Shown here in pieces: positions 38,483 through 52,700 of a stretch of 64,000 nt of DNA. The DNA lies in the NCBI GenBank assembly GCA_030141605.1, contig JAQGDQ010000070.1, positions 494,001-558,000 of the forward strand. The letters are read 5' to 3'. This DNA is from Tubiluchus corallicola (lineage: Eukaryota > Priapulida > Priapulimorpha > Priapulimorphida > Tubiluchidae). A program made the translations under genes and the position numbers. The notes under the pieces are model-generated. The model was not told the origin of the DNA. It saw nothing but the letters and a program-made list of their open reading frames with translations, and did not search any database. How positions within the stretch are numbered: the first letter of the stretch is position 1; the number at the start of each line of letters is the position of its first letter.

Positions 38483-41400
38483 TCAACGACGCAGACGTAG
38501 AAAAAAGGCATGCTTGCATTGCTCGGAATCTGCCGGCAAATACTTGTCATAAAACTTGAGCAAAAATTCCTCTGACTTGAAGCCAAACTTCTGATAGAGC
38601 AGAAGGGCCGGATTCGTAACAGAAACGTGCAGCGTGATGTCTTTACCCATACAAGTCTAGAAGTGATAAAATACTGATCATAGTACAAGTAGATCCATCT
38701 GCACAGTACTAAGTTCATACTTGCATTCAGCATTCTAAAATTCCCTACTCCAGTAATTTTCCGATTTGTGCAGTAGATATTATTGCATGCCCTACTTCCG
38801 GCCCTGAACACCCTGAAATGGGTTGCTAGGTCACGCAGACTGATCTTTCCTCTTTCCAAAGAACTATAAATTTCCCTCCAAGACCTACTAAATAATTTCT
38901 AGAATATTTTTTTGTACATGGTGTTCTGGCATTACTCGTTTTTTCCATACTCGTTGTTTGTGTATATGATATACGCATTTTATAATTATAATTTGTTATT
39001 TGCTTGTGTTTTGATTATTGTGTTATTGTATAATTGTGATATGTTTGTAATCTTGTTATTATCATACATCATTTGCATCTGCATTGCACTATATGTCATT
39101 TTTACTAGCACATTGTACTAATATGTATGTACCGTTCGAGTGCGTAATAAATAATAAATAAATAAATAACCAAAACATGGCCATTTTTGAAGATTTTTCA
39201 CACGCGGTTCCTAGAAGAATACCGTTTGCAAGAATATGTCATAGCGGTGGGAAACGTAGAGAAGGGATGGGAGTTTTTAACAGAAATTTATAGCTCTTTG
39301 AAGGAGGAGCAGCTGGGACACATGACAATGTGGGTCACTTTTACAAATGCCTCTACCAGGATGAAGAGCTACAAATTAGTTTATGGGAACATTTTTTCAG
39401 GGTGCCCCTGTACAAATATATGCTAATCAAGGGAGTAAATGCTAAAAAATAACTGACTGCAATACCTGTATTAGATGATAGATCATGAAAGTTCCAATTT
39501 TCGAATTCCTCCATTCTGGGTGAGTGAAGAGAAATGAAATATATGCTTCATTGTATTTCACGTCAGGTGTCAGAAAACCAAACCCAATGACAAGTTTCTT
39601 GTACAGAACAACGATGCTAAAATCAGGATAGTGCAGGCACTCTGACACTGAAAAAAACAAGTAATTGATAATAAACATAATGTTAGTATTTGAAAATAAA
39701 GAAGCATTTCACTTATTCGCTGAGGATTGTCTTTGTACTATTCCCCGTTGTATGGAAGAAACTTTTAAAAGAATTGTGCTTAGCAGAATTCCAAAAATAC
39801 GTGAGTCTCTTGGCACATAGTTACTGTTCAAAAAAATGTTATGATCGCTACCACTGCTAGCTGTAGTTGTTAATGATAGTGCAGCTGTATCTTTGTAAAT
39901 TAAAGTGACTAGTGCAAGGCTCGAGTTGAATTCTAAACTTTTATCAAATGTAGCTGAAATATTTCAAGATCCGTACCTAATTGTTGTTGTGAACTAAGCT
40001 TCCAATGTTAAATGAATTATTTAGCAAAACAGTCTTTTTCCTCAAAAATTATTGTATGTTTTTGGCGAACAGATTTGTTAGTAAAAAATGCTGTCATCTT
40101 CCCAAGAGAACGATGACGAAAATGTGGAGAATTATGTGGACCACATTTATCTTCCAATGTACACATACAGCAAATGGAAAGTACACTGAACTTTTAAAAA
40201 GCAGTCATTAACAGCTATAAACTCGTAGCTACCATATAAATTAGTTTTAGTTCGATTGACAATGTGGGCACTAATACTGTAAACTGATAAAAAATGTGTG
40301 ATAATTTTATGCAAATTGAACTTAATATTTGTTTGGGCAGCGATATTTTGCAACACAGCATTCCGAGCAAATTATGCAGGTTGCGAATTATGCATTATCT
40401 AATGTAATTGATTACTAGCTAAACAATCGCAGGTCAAAATAACAGCTCTGTCTGCAGGATGACTCATGAAGATTTGATTTCAACATTTCTAATTAATAAT
40501 GACGATATTTAATCATCAAACTACAGCCTGTAACTTTATTACTAGTATAATTTAAGCACATGGAAATTATTTTCTCAGCTTTTCCTAGCAAAATTCATAA
40601 ACAATTCATAAACATTAATTTTACAGTTTATACTATACATAAGTTTTGAGTAAGAAAATTTGGACATCACTGGTGCCGGGTTGGTATGACACTAGTGTAT
40701 GTTAGCTCATATGACTGAGTAGCCTCTATTGCTATGTGATTGTATAATTTGTTCATCGGGTTTATCATTTTGTTAATTTTATAATAATTTAAATGCCAAA
40801 TATTTACATGTGAAGAATAAAACCTTGTTGATAAAGTAATACAACATTTAACCAAATCTGAAGAATCACACACAACTTGACGGAGGCGGAATCAAGCATA
40901 GAGCTGGACTGCTGTCATACAAAGCAAGACGTACTTACAAACAATGTCGCTTAGTCATTCTGGCTAATTCGTGCACAAATAATGTGGCCATATTTCATTA
41001 CTTTTTAAAATCGGCTTTGTGTTGAAGCATTTACGAATACAGTCAAGCCTCATTATAACACACCCTCCTTTATAATGCCAACGTTGCTTTACAAAGGCCC
41101 AAATTTTTAGCAAATCAAAATGTTTGTATTTGCATAGAAATGTACGTATTTTATGCACCCGGTTATAATGCCAAACTCGCCATAACAGCAACTTTTTTTG
41201 CGATCCCAAAGTAGGCGAGATAGCGGTTTAATTGTATTTCGTAGGTTAATTTTGCATAATTTTAACTCAGCTAAGTAATTCTATCATCACAATTTCGGGA
41301 AATTGTATATAAATTGCATGTAAATTACAATTACTAAAGAATTTAAACATCTTTTGATGCATATGCACAGAGCCGAAACCACACGCCATTCCACTGCACG

Positions 41401-44400
41401 AAACTTATTTAACGTTTTAATAAATCTAAGCACAACACTCGTCTTGCTCTACCTGACAGTTGCAAAAGCATTACTTACAGTCAATGCCCGGCCAGAAGAA
41501 CTCAGCACAGTAATTGTTAACCGACGGAATATGCTCGGGACGGACGTAACAATAATCGATTGGTGCAGAGGCCGGGGCTGTCCAGTTAGCTTTGTCTCTG
41601 CAAAAAGCCAAACACCTATTAATACTTGCCACTTTTCTAGCACTTCGCCTTTTTCTCTACTGAATAAATTAAACTAAACATTGTATGAAAATAGTAAAAA
41701 AATAATGGAAAGACGGATGGGGTAGGTGTTAACAGGGACTAGAGGCAAATGTCAGACTGAAATTACCAACTGCAATTGAAACAAGCAGCAGAGTCGAAGC
41801 TTGATAAGCATGTCGCATTTCTAGCTGCTAAAATAATAAATTCAGTTATGCAGAAAGGTAATTTTTTAAGTGTCGCTTTTGATCCACATAGTTTGCAAAC
41901 CGGTATAACCGTTTAATTTGCTCGGTTTGCTACGACAAAATACTGCACATGCCAGGTTTGCAGGGCGATGTTAGTACACAGGATTAGTAGTGCTGACACT
42001 GTAGTCTGGTTGTATTCAAAGGAAGGAGGAAACAAAGTGGGCAAAAACTGGAGTTACTCAACTTCAGGGCAGGTTAGAAGGACTCGGCAGGTGTTTTTGG
42101 AAGCCATCAGAAAGGCGTATGTGCCTGTCACCCGAGCTGACCAACAATTGGGCTATTTGTAGGTGGGGCACTGCCAGACCCCAGTCTAACTCCGTTTAAA
42201 AAGAAATTGCAAAACGACAAAAAAAAAGAATGATATTAAAATATTAGTTAATATTACACGACAATTTGCAGACAATAATATCCCTGTGATATAACAAACT
42301 TTTTAATATGAATCAAAAAGAACAACAAACCTGTTTGGAAATGCAGTGATTTCCTCTAATAACCTCAGCTTCATGGGTTTTGTTTCAAAGTCTCGTCGAA
42401 TGTACGGTTTTAGAACTCTAAAACGAAAAATGCTTAAGTAACATTGAAAATTTTTGTATAAAATTTGCAATCAGAAAACTAGCTATTTGCCAATCAATTT
42501 AAATTATCCCAACAGTTTTGATACAATACTTTCAAATTTCATTACCTTATAATACCTTATTTCATTATAGTTCCACAAACAGGAATTATAAACTCTAAAT
42601 ATGAATTTTAAGTGACCTGGTTAGTACCTGCTAGTATATGGGCTGACTATACATTGAGGTGGCTCACAGCTATAACCAATAAGACGTGTCCTAAATAAAG
42701 TAGGTGACCGTCTAAAATACTTCAAAGAATGAGCAACATGCTGAAATAGAAATAAACAATATTACTATATATATTATTGTTCACTTGCTGTTGAATTATT
42801 GTTGTTACTATTGTTGTGATTATTGTTTTCTCACTGTTTTTGTTTTCTGCGGTATTAGTGTTAAATTTGATATTATTATACTATGTAAAGTTTAAGTTTT
42901 CTTTCCAACTTATTAGTCTTTTCTAAAGTAGAGCTGAGATTATAATAAGTAGTTTATTAAGACCTACTAATACCATTTGATTCTCAAAGTGAACTCATTC
43001 TCACTAATTGCTTATGATTGAATCAACCAGTTTAGTGCTCTTTATCATGAGTAGATTATAGAACTACAGTAAGCTCTGCATAATTCAGTTCAATGCAATT
43101 TGGAATATCTTTCATCTCAGACAAATTCGGTAGAACGGATATGTTTCTACATATCTTAAGACTTAATGTGATCTCAAAGCACGGTATTTTAACTCCGTAA
43201 TCACTTTAAGGTAAACTAAGTAACATTTGGCCATGAAGCAGGTTTCCATTTCAATAAATAGCTACACACAAACATACAGTGCACCCACCAAGAAACGAAT
43301 GCATGAAAATGTGTCTTCGCCTAAATCGGGTTATCAGACAACTCAGACAGTTCTTTAGTCTCTAGCAATCCAAATTATGCAGAGTTTACAGTATTTCAGA
43401 ATGAAACACAAAAAACTCTCAAAGACACCTCAAATAGATCAAATCAAAACAGGGTCTTACCTGGAAGCGGTCCAAGATACGTTCTGGAGCATTGTCTTTT
43501 TCTGAACTTTTATCTTGGCATCCCAAATTTTCACCAGGCACTTTGTTAATTGTATCAGCTTCACTTCCCCGTCGAAATGGTTTCTTTGTTCTCTGCAGAA
43601 ATGGCAAATGCCAAATAACATCAATAATAAAAAAACCTATGATTAACAAATATAAAAGACCTAAAAACAAATTTTAATAGTCATCTCAATTTTCAACAAA
43701 TTGCTAAAAAATGTAAATACTTCCTAGTGCCTGTCCACATCGTTTTAGTTACCAGAGTCGTGATTCTACTAATTAAATAATATGATGTACTTCTGAGAAG
43801 GAACAGCTAGTGATTCAATCACAAATTTTCTAGCCTTCTTATTCACGAATTGAAATGTACACTCCATAAAAAAAGCAACTAATGTGAAGAAAATCTGTAT
43901 TAGCGAAAATCTTCATTCCAAATGCAAATCAAGTTGAATCATTTTTATCCTTGTATTAAAGTGCCTATCTGTGATGTTAACACAATACATAGTACCACCG
44001 ACTCTACTGGGAATTGTTCTGGAGCCATTAACAGTAGTTTACAGAAACTAGCTTGTACAGATACCTTGATAATTGCCCTTCCTCGCCCTTTGTTGTTAAA
44101 ATCGGCCGTTTTGCTGTCTTTGTAACTCTGGCCACCTGACTGCATCTTACTGTAAAAATATATGACATCCACATTCTAAGTTATCTCACCCCATTTACTT
44201 ATTAGAAACAGGTACATTATATTGTGTTTAAAAAGTAATTTATTTCATTTAAAAAAAAATGCATTTTAACCAAATTTTAAATAAGGATCATAATTTTATA
44301 TAAGGATTTTATAAAATAATAAAAAAATTTCATCCGCTGGACTTTAATGGCTTGCACATCCCGATATTACAAAATCTGGGGATCACAAATACTGTGTGCA

Positions 44401-46550
44401 AAAGCTTTTCACGTTCTTGCAAGGAATTTTACTGTCACAAATTTATAATAGCAGACATCTTGGCAGGAACTAGTGTTGTTTTTCACAATGACAGAGACCT
44501 AGAGATATCAAGTAAAACATGTATCATATAAGCAACTTGTAGATTTCGCACAGAATGTATAAATCACAAGCCCACTACTGCATCATAAACTCGAAAACTC
44601 ATTTTCGCATAACGGTGCGCGATAAAAACAGCACAGGTAAAAATTGCACAGGAAAAAATGGCACAGTAAAAATGACACAGGAAAAATGACAAAGGAAAAA
44701 ATGGCACAAATGGAAAAGTAGGTAAAAATGGCACAGGAAAAAATGGCACAAATGGAAAAGCAGGTAAAAATGGCACAGGTAAAAATTGCACAGGAAAAAA
44801 TGGCAGAAATGGAAAAGCAGGTAAAAATGGCACAGGTAAAAATTGCACAGGAAAAAATGGCAGAAATGGAAAAGTAGGCAAAAATGGCACAGGTAAAAAT
44901 GGTACAAGAAAAAATGGCACAAATGGAAAAGTAGGTAAAAGTGACACCTGTGCAAATATTTAAAATGTACCTACATTGCCATTATATAGACAAGCAAAAG
45001 ACTCAGAAAATCTTTGTTCATGAAATTCGTTTATAATCAATAATGTACAAACGTTCCATATGGTGTTTATCTACCTTTTCACCATTTATTTTAGCGATAG
45101 CAATAGACTGACAAATATATACCAAGTTACAGTATAAGGCTCATCACATTAATAAAGAAAGATTATAAACATATACACAGTTTGCAAGTGATAATCACTC
45201 GATATTGAATTGGAACTAACTCATAGTTGTTTGTCTAGGTGGAGATGACAAAAAAAATACTAAACATTCCCGTCGGAGATCTCCACGAAGTGCTTCATGA
45301 ATGTTTTTTTTTTGTATGTGGTATTCGGTCAAGTTTTGCAAAAAAGAACTGGCAAAAGGATTCCAATTTTGGCACTCTTTAGCCCTACCGTTCTTCTCAA
45401 AGTTTCTTGGAAATCTGTTCTATATTTTTTGTGTAATAGGCTTACTGCCATAACAGACAAAATACAACCAACCAACCAAACAAAACAAACGAATTATGAT
45501 GATGCACAACTTCCTTGGCAGAGCTAAAAGTAACTAAAATAATTACCCACCAGTGTAACCCTAAACCCTAGAACACATTTAACTAAGTGTGCCACTTTTA
45601 CCTATTTCTCCATTTGTGCCATTTTTCCGGGGTGCCATTTTTACCTATTTTTCCATTTGTACCATTTCTTCCTATGCTATTTTTTCTTGTGTCATTTTTA
45701 CCTGTGCCAGTTTTATCTACATTCTCTCATAACTGCATTGTTAATTGTATACATATTGTAATGATGGTGCTGACACGCAATGAACTTGAAAGACGAATCT
45801 GCAAGAAGACTTGCCAGGAATTTACCTCGTGTTCTACATGCTGGCTGACAAGAACAGAACAGGTGCTGAGGTATTAAACACACCCATCCACCTACCCACT
45901 GAACAAACGAGGCCATTCCATATCAGCGGTTTTATACCTCGCATTCAATGCTGATGTTTAATGGAATGATCGAACCATCACAATGTGGGGGTGGGAGGCG
46001 AAAATAATGGCATTTCACCGTCTTAATAACATAATTGAATCAATAACAAAGAATGATAATCATAATAAAGTACATAATAAAGTATACAAAGTAATTGAAT
46101 ATCTTACTTGACAGTTTTCTTGGACAAGCCATTCTTACTAGTTTTACTAATATCACTTTTGTCGACATTAACCATTTTGACTGCTTCTGCTTTGGTATCC
46201 GAATATTTTGCAGTATCTTCATCTTGCACGATATCACAGCTATCTGAATCTGAGAAAAATAATCTTCCGTTTAATGTTCCGGTTAATAAAGTTAATAAAA
46301 CATCTATTACGGTCAAAGTCTGAAATTCAGCAATTGGCACTTCATCATATCAGTGTAAGTTTCCATTCATGAAAAAAGGGCTCATTATAAAAAGTCAGTT
46401 CAGAATACAGAACATAGGGCATCAGAGGATACAGAAAACTATCATAAACAGCCATATTATTGCAAAGTTCAAGACAAAAAGTTTTATCTTTACTACAAAC
46501 TTAAATGCTCTGACAGTAAAAGTAGTAAACAGGTCAAGTGTGTATATATA

Positions 46551-46597
<47 letters not shown>

Positions 46598-46746
46598 TTG
46601 ACCTGTTTACTACTTTTACTGGGTAGAGCATTTAGTATTAATGAACATTAAAGCGACTTCATATGTATACATATATATATAAATATTTAATAACATATAA
46701 ATGTATAAGTTTATATATGCATACATATGTTGACAATGATTATATT

Positions 46747-46783
<37 letters not shown>

Positions 46784-49700
46784 TTATGGTATTATATATT
46801 TATATTTTATATTTACATGCATATTAAATACACAACAACAAAATTCAAAGCAGATCCAACACTTTTTAACATTCTACTTACTGGAATCTAAAGCTAAAAA
46901 TTGATGACCTTATTTTCCAATAGCTAAAATACAATGAAGTGAATTAGAGCAGCTTTTTGGCTCACAAACAAAAATGCCACTTATGTTATTAGCAAATGCA
47001 TGTTAGAATGTTTAATTGCTAAAAATCAAACAAACTTTATGAATCGTAACACTATTAACAGCATCATGATCATAATACTCATTTAAAATAGGCTTAACCT
47101 CCCAATAACATCCCAAAAAAACTAATTTATCCACCTGTTGGTTTCATGAAACACAGAATTTCGTGAATGCTGGGAAACTTTGGAAACTCCAAACAATTTA
47201 CAACTGCTTCATCAGGATTCAAAGAATCCATATCAATTTCTAAATCTTCATCATCTCCGCCCGTCAACAGATTTTGCAAATTTCCTACAACGAAAGAAGA
47301 CATGAATGTTGTTACCAAACCCAAATCCATTCAAGTGAACTCCTTCAGTATTACCACTGTTAGAGTTCCTATGAATACCTAAATAGCAAGTTTTTAGACT
47401 GTGTGCCAATGGCAGCTCGTAATTAAAATTAGTGGGGTGCTGGTTCAAAAAATTTTTAGCGATTGTTTTAATACTGTGTAAAATGCAAAACATATGCAAT
47501 TTTAATATTGTAATTTGTAATTGTAATTCTAAAGAAACAAACGAAAATTTACACATAAACTTACTAAAATCCTAAAGCAAAAAGTTTGTTTGCTTGCAAA
47601 TAGCTTAAATTGCCGCAGTTCAAGAATATGCCGGTACACAGTTTTTAAGTGCGTGACAACTAACTGTGTGAGTGACAGTACTTTCTCTAACTAGCAGCAG
47701 ATGCTACCAGTGCAGCATACAGTGTGTTATCTCAGACATGTGTGCAAGGCTGCAGGTGCACAACAGTCAAAAACACCACTGTGCTGGGCTGTCAAGTAAA
47801 CAGTACTACCCTCAAGTGCTCTGGTTCCATACAAGCATAAAGAAAGAACTAAAGGAAAAATAACTTATTGTATTTTATATTATAAATAACACTGAGTGAA
47901 AATAGGGGATGCTGCAACTCCACAGTACCTATACGCGAGCAGCCACTGTTGTGTGCCCTGAACAAAACATTCAGCACTTGACATTGCAGCTAGTACAGTA
48001 ATGAGTTTCACAGTAAAACATGAATGCTCATGAGAAAGCTTTCTTAGTAAATTCCAATGACAGATGGCATAGAAATCATCAGTTCAATAAACATCATACC
48101 ACATCTATAGCTTCAAAAACACAACAACACTGTCTTAAACCCCTATGAGAATGCTCTGACTGACTATTACAGAAAAGTTAATAACACATTGCTTTAGTTA
48201 CTATTATCACACTACCAAATAACAGCTAGTTTGTTATACAGTAGTCACCGCTTAATAGACTCACGGTTAATGGACTCAAATTAATTGACTCAAAAACGCC
48301 TGGTATGGCCCGCTTCTATTCAAATATACATAAAACTATTGGTAATTGACTCAACTAACTTTGCTTAATTGACTCGATATTTTTCCTTCACGTACTTAAA
48401 ATATGACATTTGTATGTGCCCAAACAGCCTTTCCTACTCTTATGTCATCTTTACTTCCCTTTTGTGCATTATATATGTAGAAACAATCATGTTAAGTACC
48501 ATTTTGTTTGTAAACAGGTACGTTTATCATGTGCTAATACGCTAGTGTAGAGGTTTTGCTTTGAATCTGTTACCCGCTCGCCCACTGCAATTAACAGTAT
48601 ACTTTTTAATTTATTGTTAATTCACTTATATAAATTAATATTTTAAAATATTTTTTCTAACTTTTAACTGCACAAAGGAATTTAGGCATTACTTCATTTC
48701 TAAAATTGATTAAAAGCCTTTGCAGTGCATAGTAAGCTGATGACTCATACTTCTATAGCAGTAATACTACACCCATCAGTTAATTGGGTCAAAACACGTC
48801 AGTCCCAAAGTGAGTCTATTAAGCGGCGACTACTGTAATAAAGGTCAACAAAGCTGCTGAGTAAGTGAGCAGGAGAAACTGACAAAATGTCAGCACTCTT
48901 AGCTCCTACACCCATTTCATAATAAATTACTAAGAGTTTTTTATCAAACTGAGATCACTCGCATTATAAGACATCATACTTAATTTCTAGCATAATTTGA
49001 TTAACGTGTTATTATCAGAAATAACAGAACAAATCTATTAATATAATAAGGCTGCTAAACACTGAAACTGTGAAAGTTGTAACTGTATATTTTAGGTGCT
49101 GCCATCTATTGATTAGTTACTTTCACATTTTACTAGTTAAACTCACCCTTAATACAATTGCTCGGCCCAGTGAACTCACATGCAAACTCACTGGATCTCC
49201 CCCTTTTTTTACTGTAATGGGATATGTGAAGCCAAGTTTTTTGCATAGTTCTCTACCTATATAAACTGGCTAGATTTCTCTTCTAGCCACTGTCTAATTC
49301 TTCGTGATCAGTGCAGGATACTCTGGTACTCAGTGTAGTTTAGCAGTCATGTTACATATAACTCTGTAGCGTAATAAAAGTGTTTCAGTTTTTGTGCAAA
49401 CATGTAATATGGTGTTTAGATGTTTTCTACAAGTGTTCAATTTCAACTTCATAACTAACTTTCACAGAAACGTAATCAGCAAAATGAGGGATGCGTGAAC
49501 GCCGACGGAAATGAAATGCAGTAAAACACAAGATGACATGTAACAACTAAATACAAAGCAGATCTGATACTCATTACTATTCTACTTACTGGAATCCTGA
49601 GACGAGTCGCTACAACTAAAAATCTCATTCATAGTGTCATCAAGTGCTACAGTGTCACTGACTGTTGACTGTTGATTTGAATCGGAACCTTGGTGATCTG

Positions 49701-52700
49701 TAAAATCAAACCCTCGTCTCTCGCTAATATCGCCAAACATATTCCCATCTCCTGATTCGAACTCAGGGCTGTTACTGCATTTTGCGCTACCGGCCACCTC
49801 GTTTGTATCAAAACTGGAAGAAGTCACCTCTAAATCTCTTGGGGATGCATCAAATCTTTCCTGAGATACTTGCACATCTTTCTTTGCACTTTTCCTCATG
49901 TCTTTAGCCTCCTACCAAAAACAGTCTGTACTGGTTATTAGTGTATATAGAATAAACTTGCTGAGAATGTGACTGATTGTATGTTTCTGATTTTGGACAT
50001 ACAATCAGATTGAAATGTTCTTTATTTGCTTATTTCTCATTTCATTTCTAAAGGTTAAGTCTAGAAAGTCTATTAATTTAGTTTCAATGCTGTTGTATAT
50101 CTACATGTTGGTCCCAACTGTGGTACAATAAAGCAGTGAACAAAGGATTAAAACATTGATACAGACAATATTTATTGCAATTATTAAATGATGACATGTT
50201 ATTTCAAAAACGACACATCACGAGTTAATAGGTGGCACTAAAATCTATCTGCAAATTTTTAGTTCAATTAATTTTAACGTTTCACATATTACAATTTATT
50301 CAACTAATTACTGTGCATAGTTAAATAGGAAAAAAACACTATCCTACATTACAGATGTTTTTCCAGGGGAAATTTCCCAAACAAGCTTATATAGTCCAGG
50401 AAAAACAGGTTCAGTGAATCAATTTCTGACTAATTACTGAATTAATGAACTATGTAAACTGGCTATTCACATGGCTTTAATCATAGCCAAACACGCTTGC
50501 AATCCTCTGTACGGCAAAATGCTAAATAACTACTTTCATTCGGAAAGCTATTTTCTACGTAACTAATGACTTAGATACTTAACCAAATTCCTTCAGTTCC
50601 TCGAATAGCAATTCAAAGAAGCACAGACTGTTCCAGAAGAAAAAATACAGAGAAACATGCGGATAAGCTTACATTGGAATGCAGAAAATTACGTTACAAG
50701 GTAGGAAAATTGGAGTAATATAATAATATATATATATATAATAATATAATATACAATAATATTATAATTATACATTTCCACCATTATATATCATAATGCA
50801 GAATTCTGTGATAATATTGCTTTGCAGTTTCGATCAGCATATATTAGGATACCGGCATGATTCTGCTGGACTGCTTCTTCTGGAAAACCCCTGTAACTGT
50901 GGCTGAGGTCAGTAGTATAAATATAGCCTTTAATAAATACTTGTAAAGAGCCTATAAATACTTAAGCCCTTTTTCATATCTATGACTGGGGCTTCCTGCC
51001 TTTCGTTGCTCGTAGTAAGTGCTTACAATCACTGCATTTACTGGTGCATTACTCTTTTCGCATTTTAGCCTTTGAGTGGAAAATTTGCAAAAACCCGGTA
51101 CTTTAGTGGTAAAATCAGCTGAGAATAGAAGCGCTCACAGTCTTCTAACTGTTTGGACATACATGTAATTATTGGTTTCATTATAACTTTTATCCAATAA
51201 TTCAGTGCAATATATGACGGTAATTAGTGATAGTTCTGGAATTTTAGAAGTAATTTTATGTTTCTTACCACTTCTGTCCGAACGCACATGGTTAAAGTTC
51301 AAGCAGTTACCACTACAGTGATAACCCTGTATGCAAGTCATCAAAGTGAACAACGTTTACTACTCGCAGAACAGCTAACAAACAATGAAACAAAAATTTA
51401 CAGTCTACGTACTTGAGTTGTGGCACGTTTCATCTTCAACTGCATCGCAGCCTCAATACATGATCCACGTTTTCGCTGCCTCAAACCCCCGTGTCTCAAC
51501 GAGGTTACGCCATCATCTGTTTCACCTCTTCTTCCAACTTTTTGGTTTACACGCTGTTTTGATACTGTAACTTTAAAAAGACACTAAAAATAAAGTGACA
51601 TTAACAATTCTTTCATCATTGTGTAACAATCATTGTATAACAAAAATTGATGCATTATGCAACAAATCACAAAATTTGTCGTTCTGCAACAAAGCACAAA
51701 ATTTGTTGTTACGTAACAAATTTTAAGTCATTATGTAACAATTATTGCGCTATTATGTAACAATCATTATATAGAAATTACAAAATTCATCATTCTGTTG
51801 CCTTGATACTGTAACTTTAAAAAGAAAAAAGCAATAAAACAATGACCACAGTTTGCTGGTACTGCAATAGGAAATTTTGTTTTTTAACCTTCTGAAAAAA
51901 CATTGTTATTTCACAAAGAAAGCTTGCCATAGAATTTACTTATATTGCAAACTACACTGCAACACAAACATTGTGTGTGATAGGTGTGTTTTATATACAT
52001 ATTGTGTTTCTCATAATAGGAGTCAAGCTCAAAACATAATTATCTTTCAAACAACCATTTGCAAGCTTGCAAACCAAAACTGTTCATCACAGTTAAAATT
52101 AACTTATGATGCTTCAAAGTAGAATGCACCAAAATTTGGTCTAATGTCAATTTTTTGTTTTTATAAAAACAGCACTAAGTATGTTGTACTTTTATATTCT
52201 AGCATCAAATTATCAAGAAAATTTTCAAAAAATACTAACTGAAACTTTAACTTTATAACGTCGTACCCACTTCCTGGCGTAGAAACTAGTATTGCAATTG
52301 TAAAAAACTTGTATTTTCAAACTCTAGTAACAGTTCATGGAAGTGTCATTTTGCTTGGGGTTTTTTCTGCTGCTAATCCAACTATCCTGAAATAGTTATC
52401 ATATTGGCTTCTTAATGTCAATTTTCTGAAAATTTCTCTTAATTTAGAGTGTTTGTGCAAAAACCTGGCAGCATTTTCTTTTTTATGTTTCCAACCCCTC
52501 TCCGCATAGGGTTCCACTTTTCTGAAAATGGGACTCGACTATATAAATATTGTTATTCTTGCCTGATTTTGGAGGTGGAACAAAATTGAGTAATTTCCAC
52601 CACCCGGATTCTCCAAGTTCTACAGTCCCAGAACAGAAGTGAATGCCACACCAACAGGACAAAATCCCCGCAACAGTACCGGTCCAAGCTTGTGCTTTCT

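Noticed and set aside
39187-39426. 79-codon + strand frame
   Set aside because: Opposite strand within the last KAT14 intron, no domain, no splice support.
44564-44955. Pro/Phe-rich and Cys/His/Phe-rich minus-strand frames
   Set aside because: Products of the 57-bp minisatellite in a KAT14 intron.
45240-45300. + strand KHSRRRSPRSAS-type stretch after a CTAG
   Set aside because: Very short, inside a minus-strand KAT14 intron, and no partner exon was found.
52335-52517. 60-codon minus-strand frame MEPYAERGWKHKKENAARFL
   Set aside because: Lies inside KAT14 intron 4, has no homology I recognise, and including it would break the KAT14 frame.
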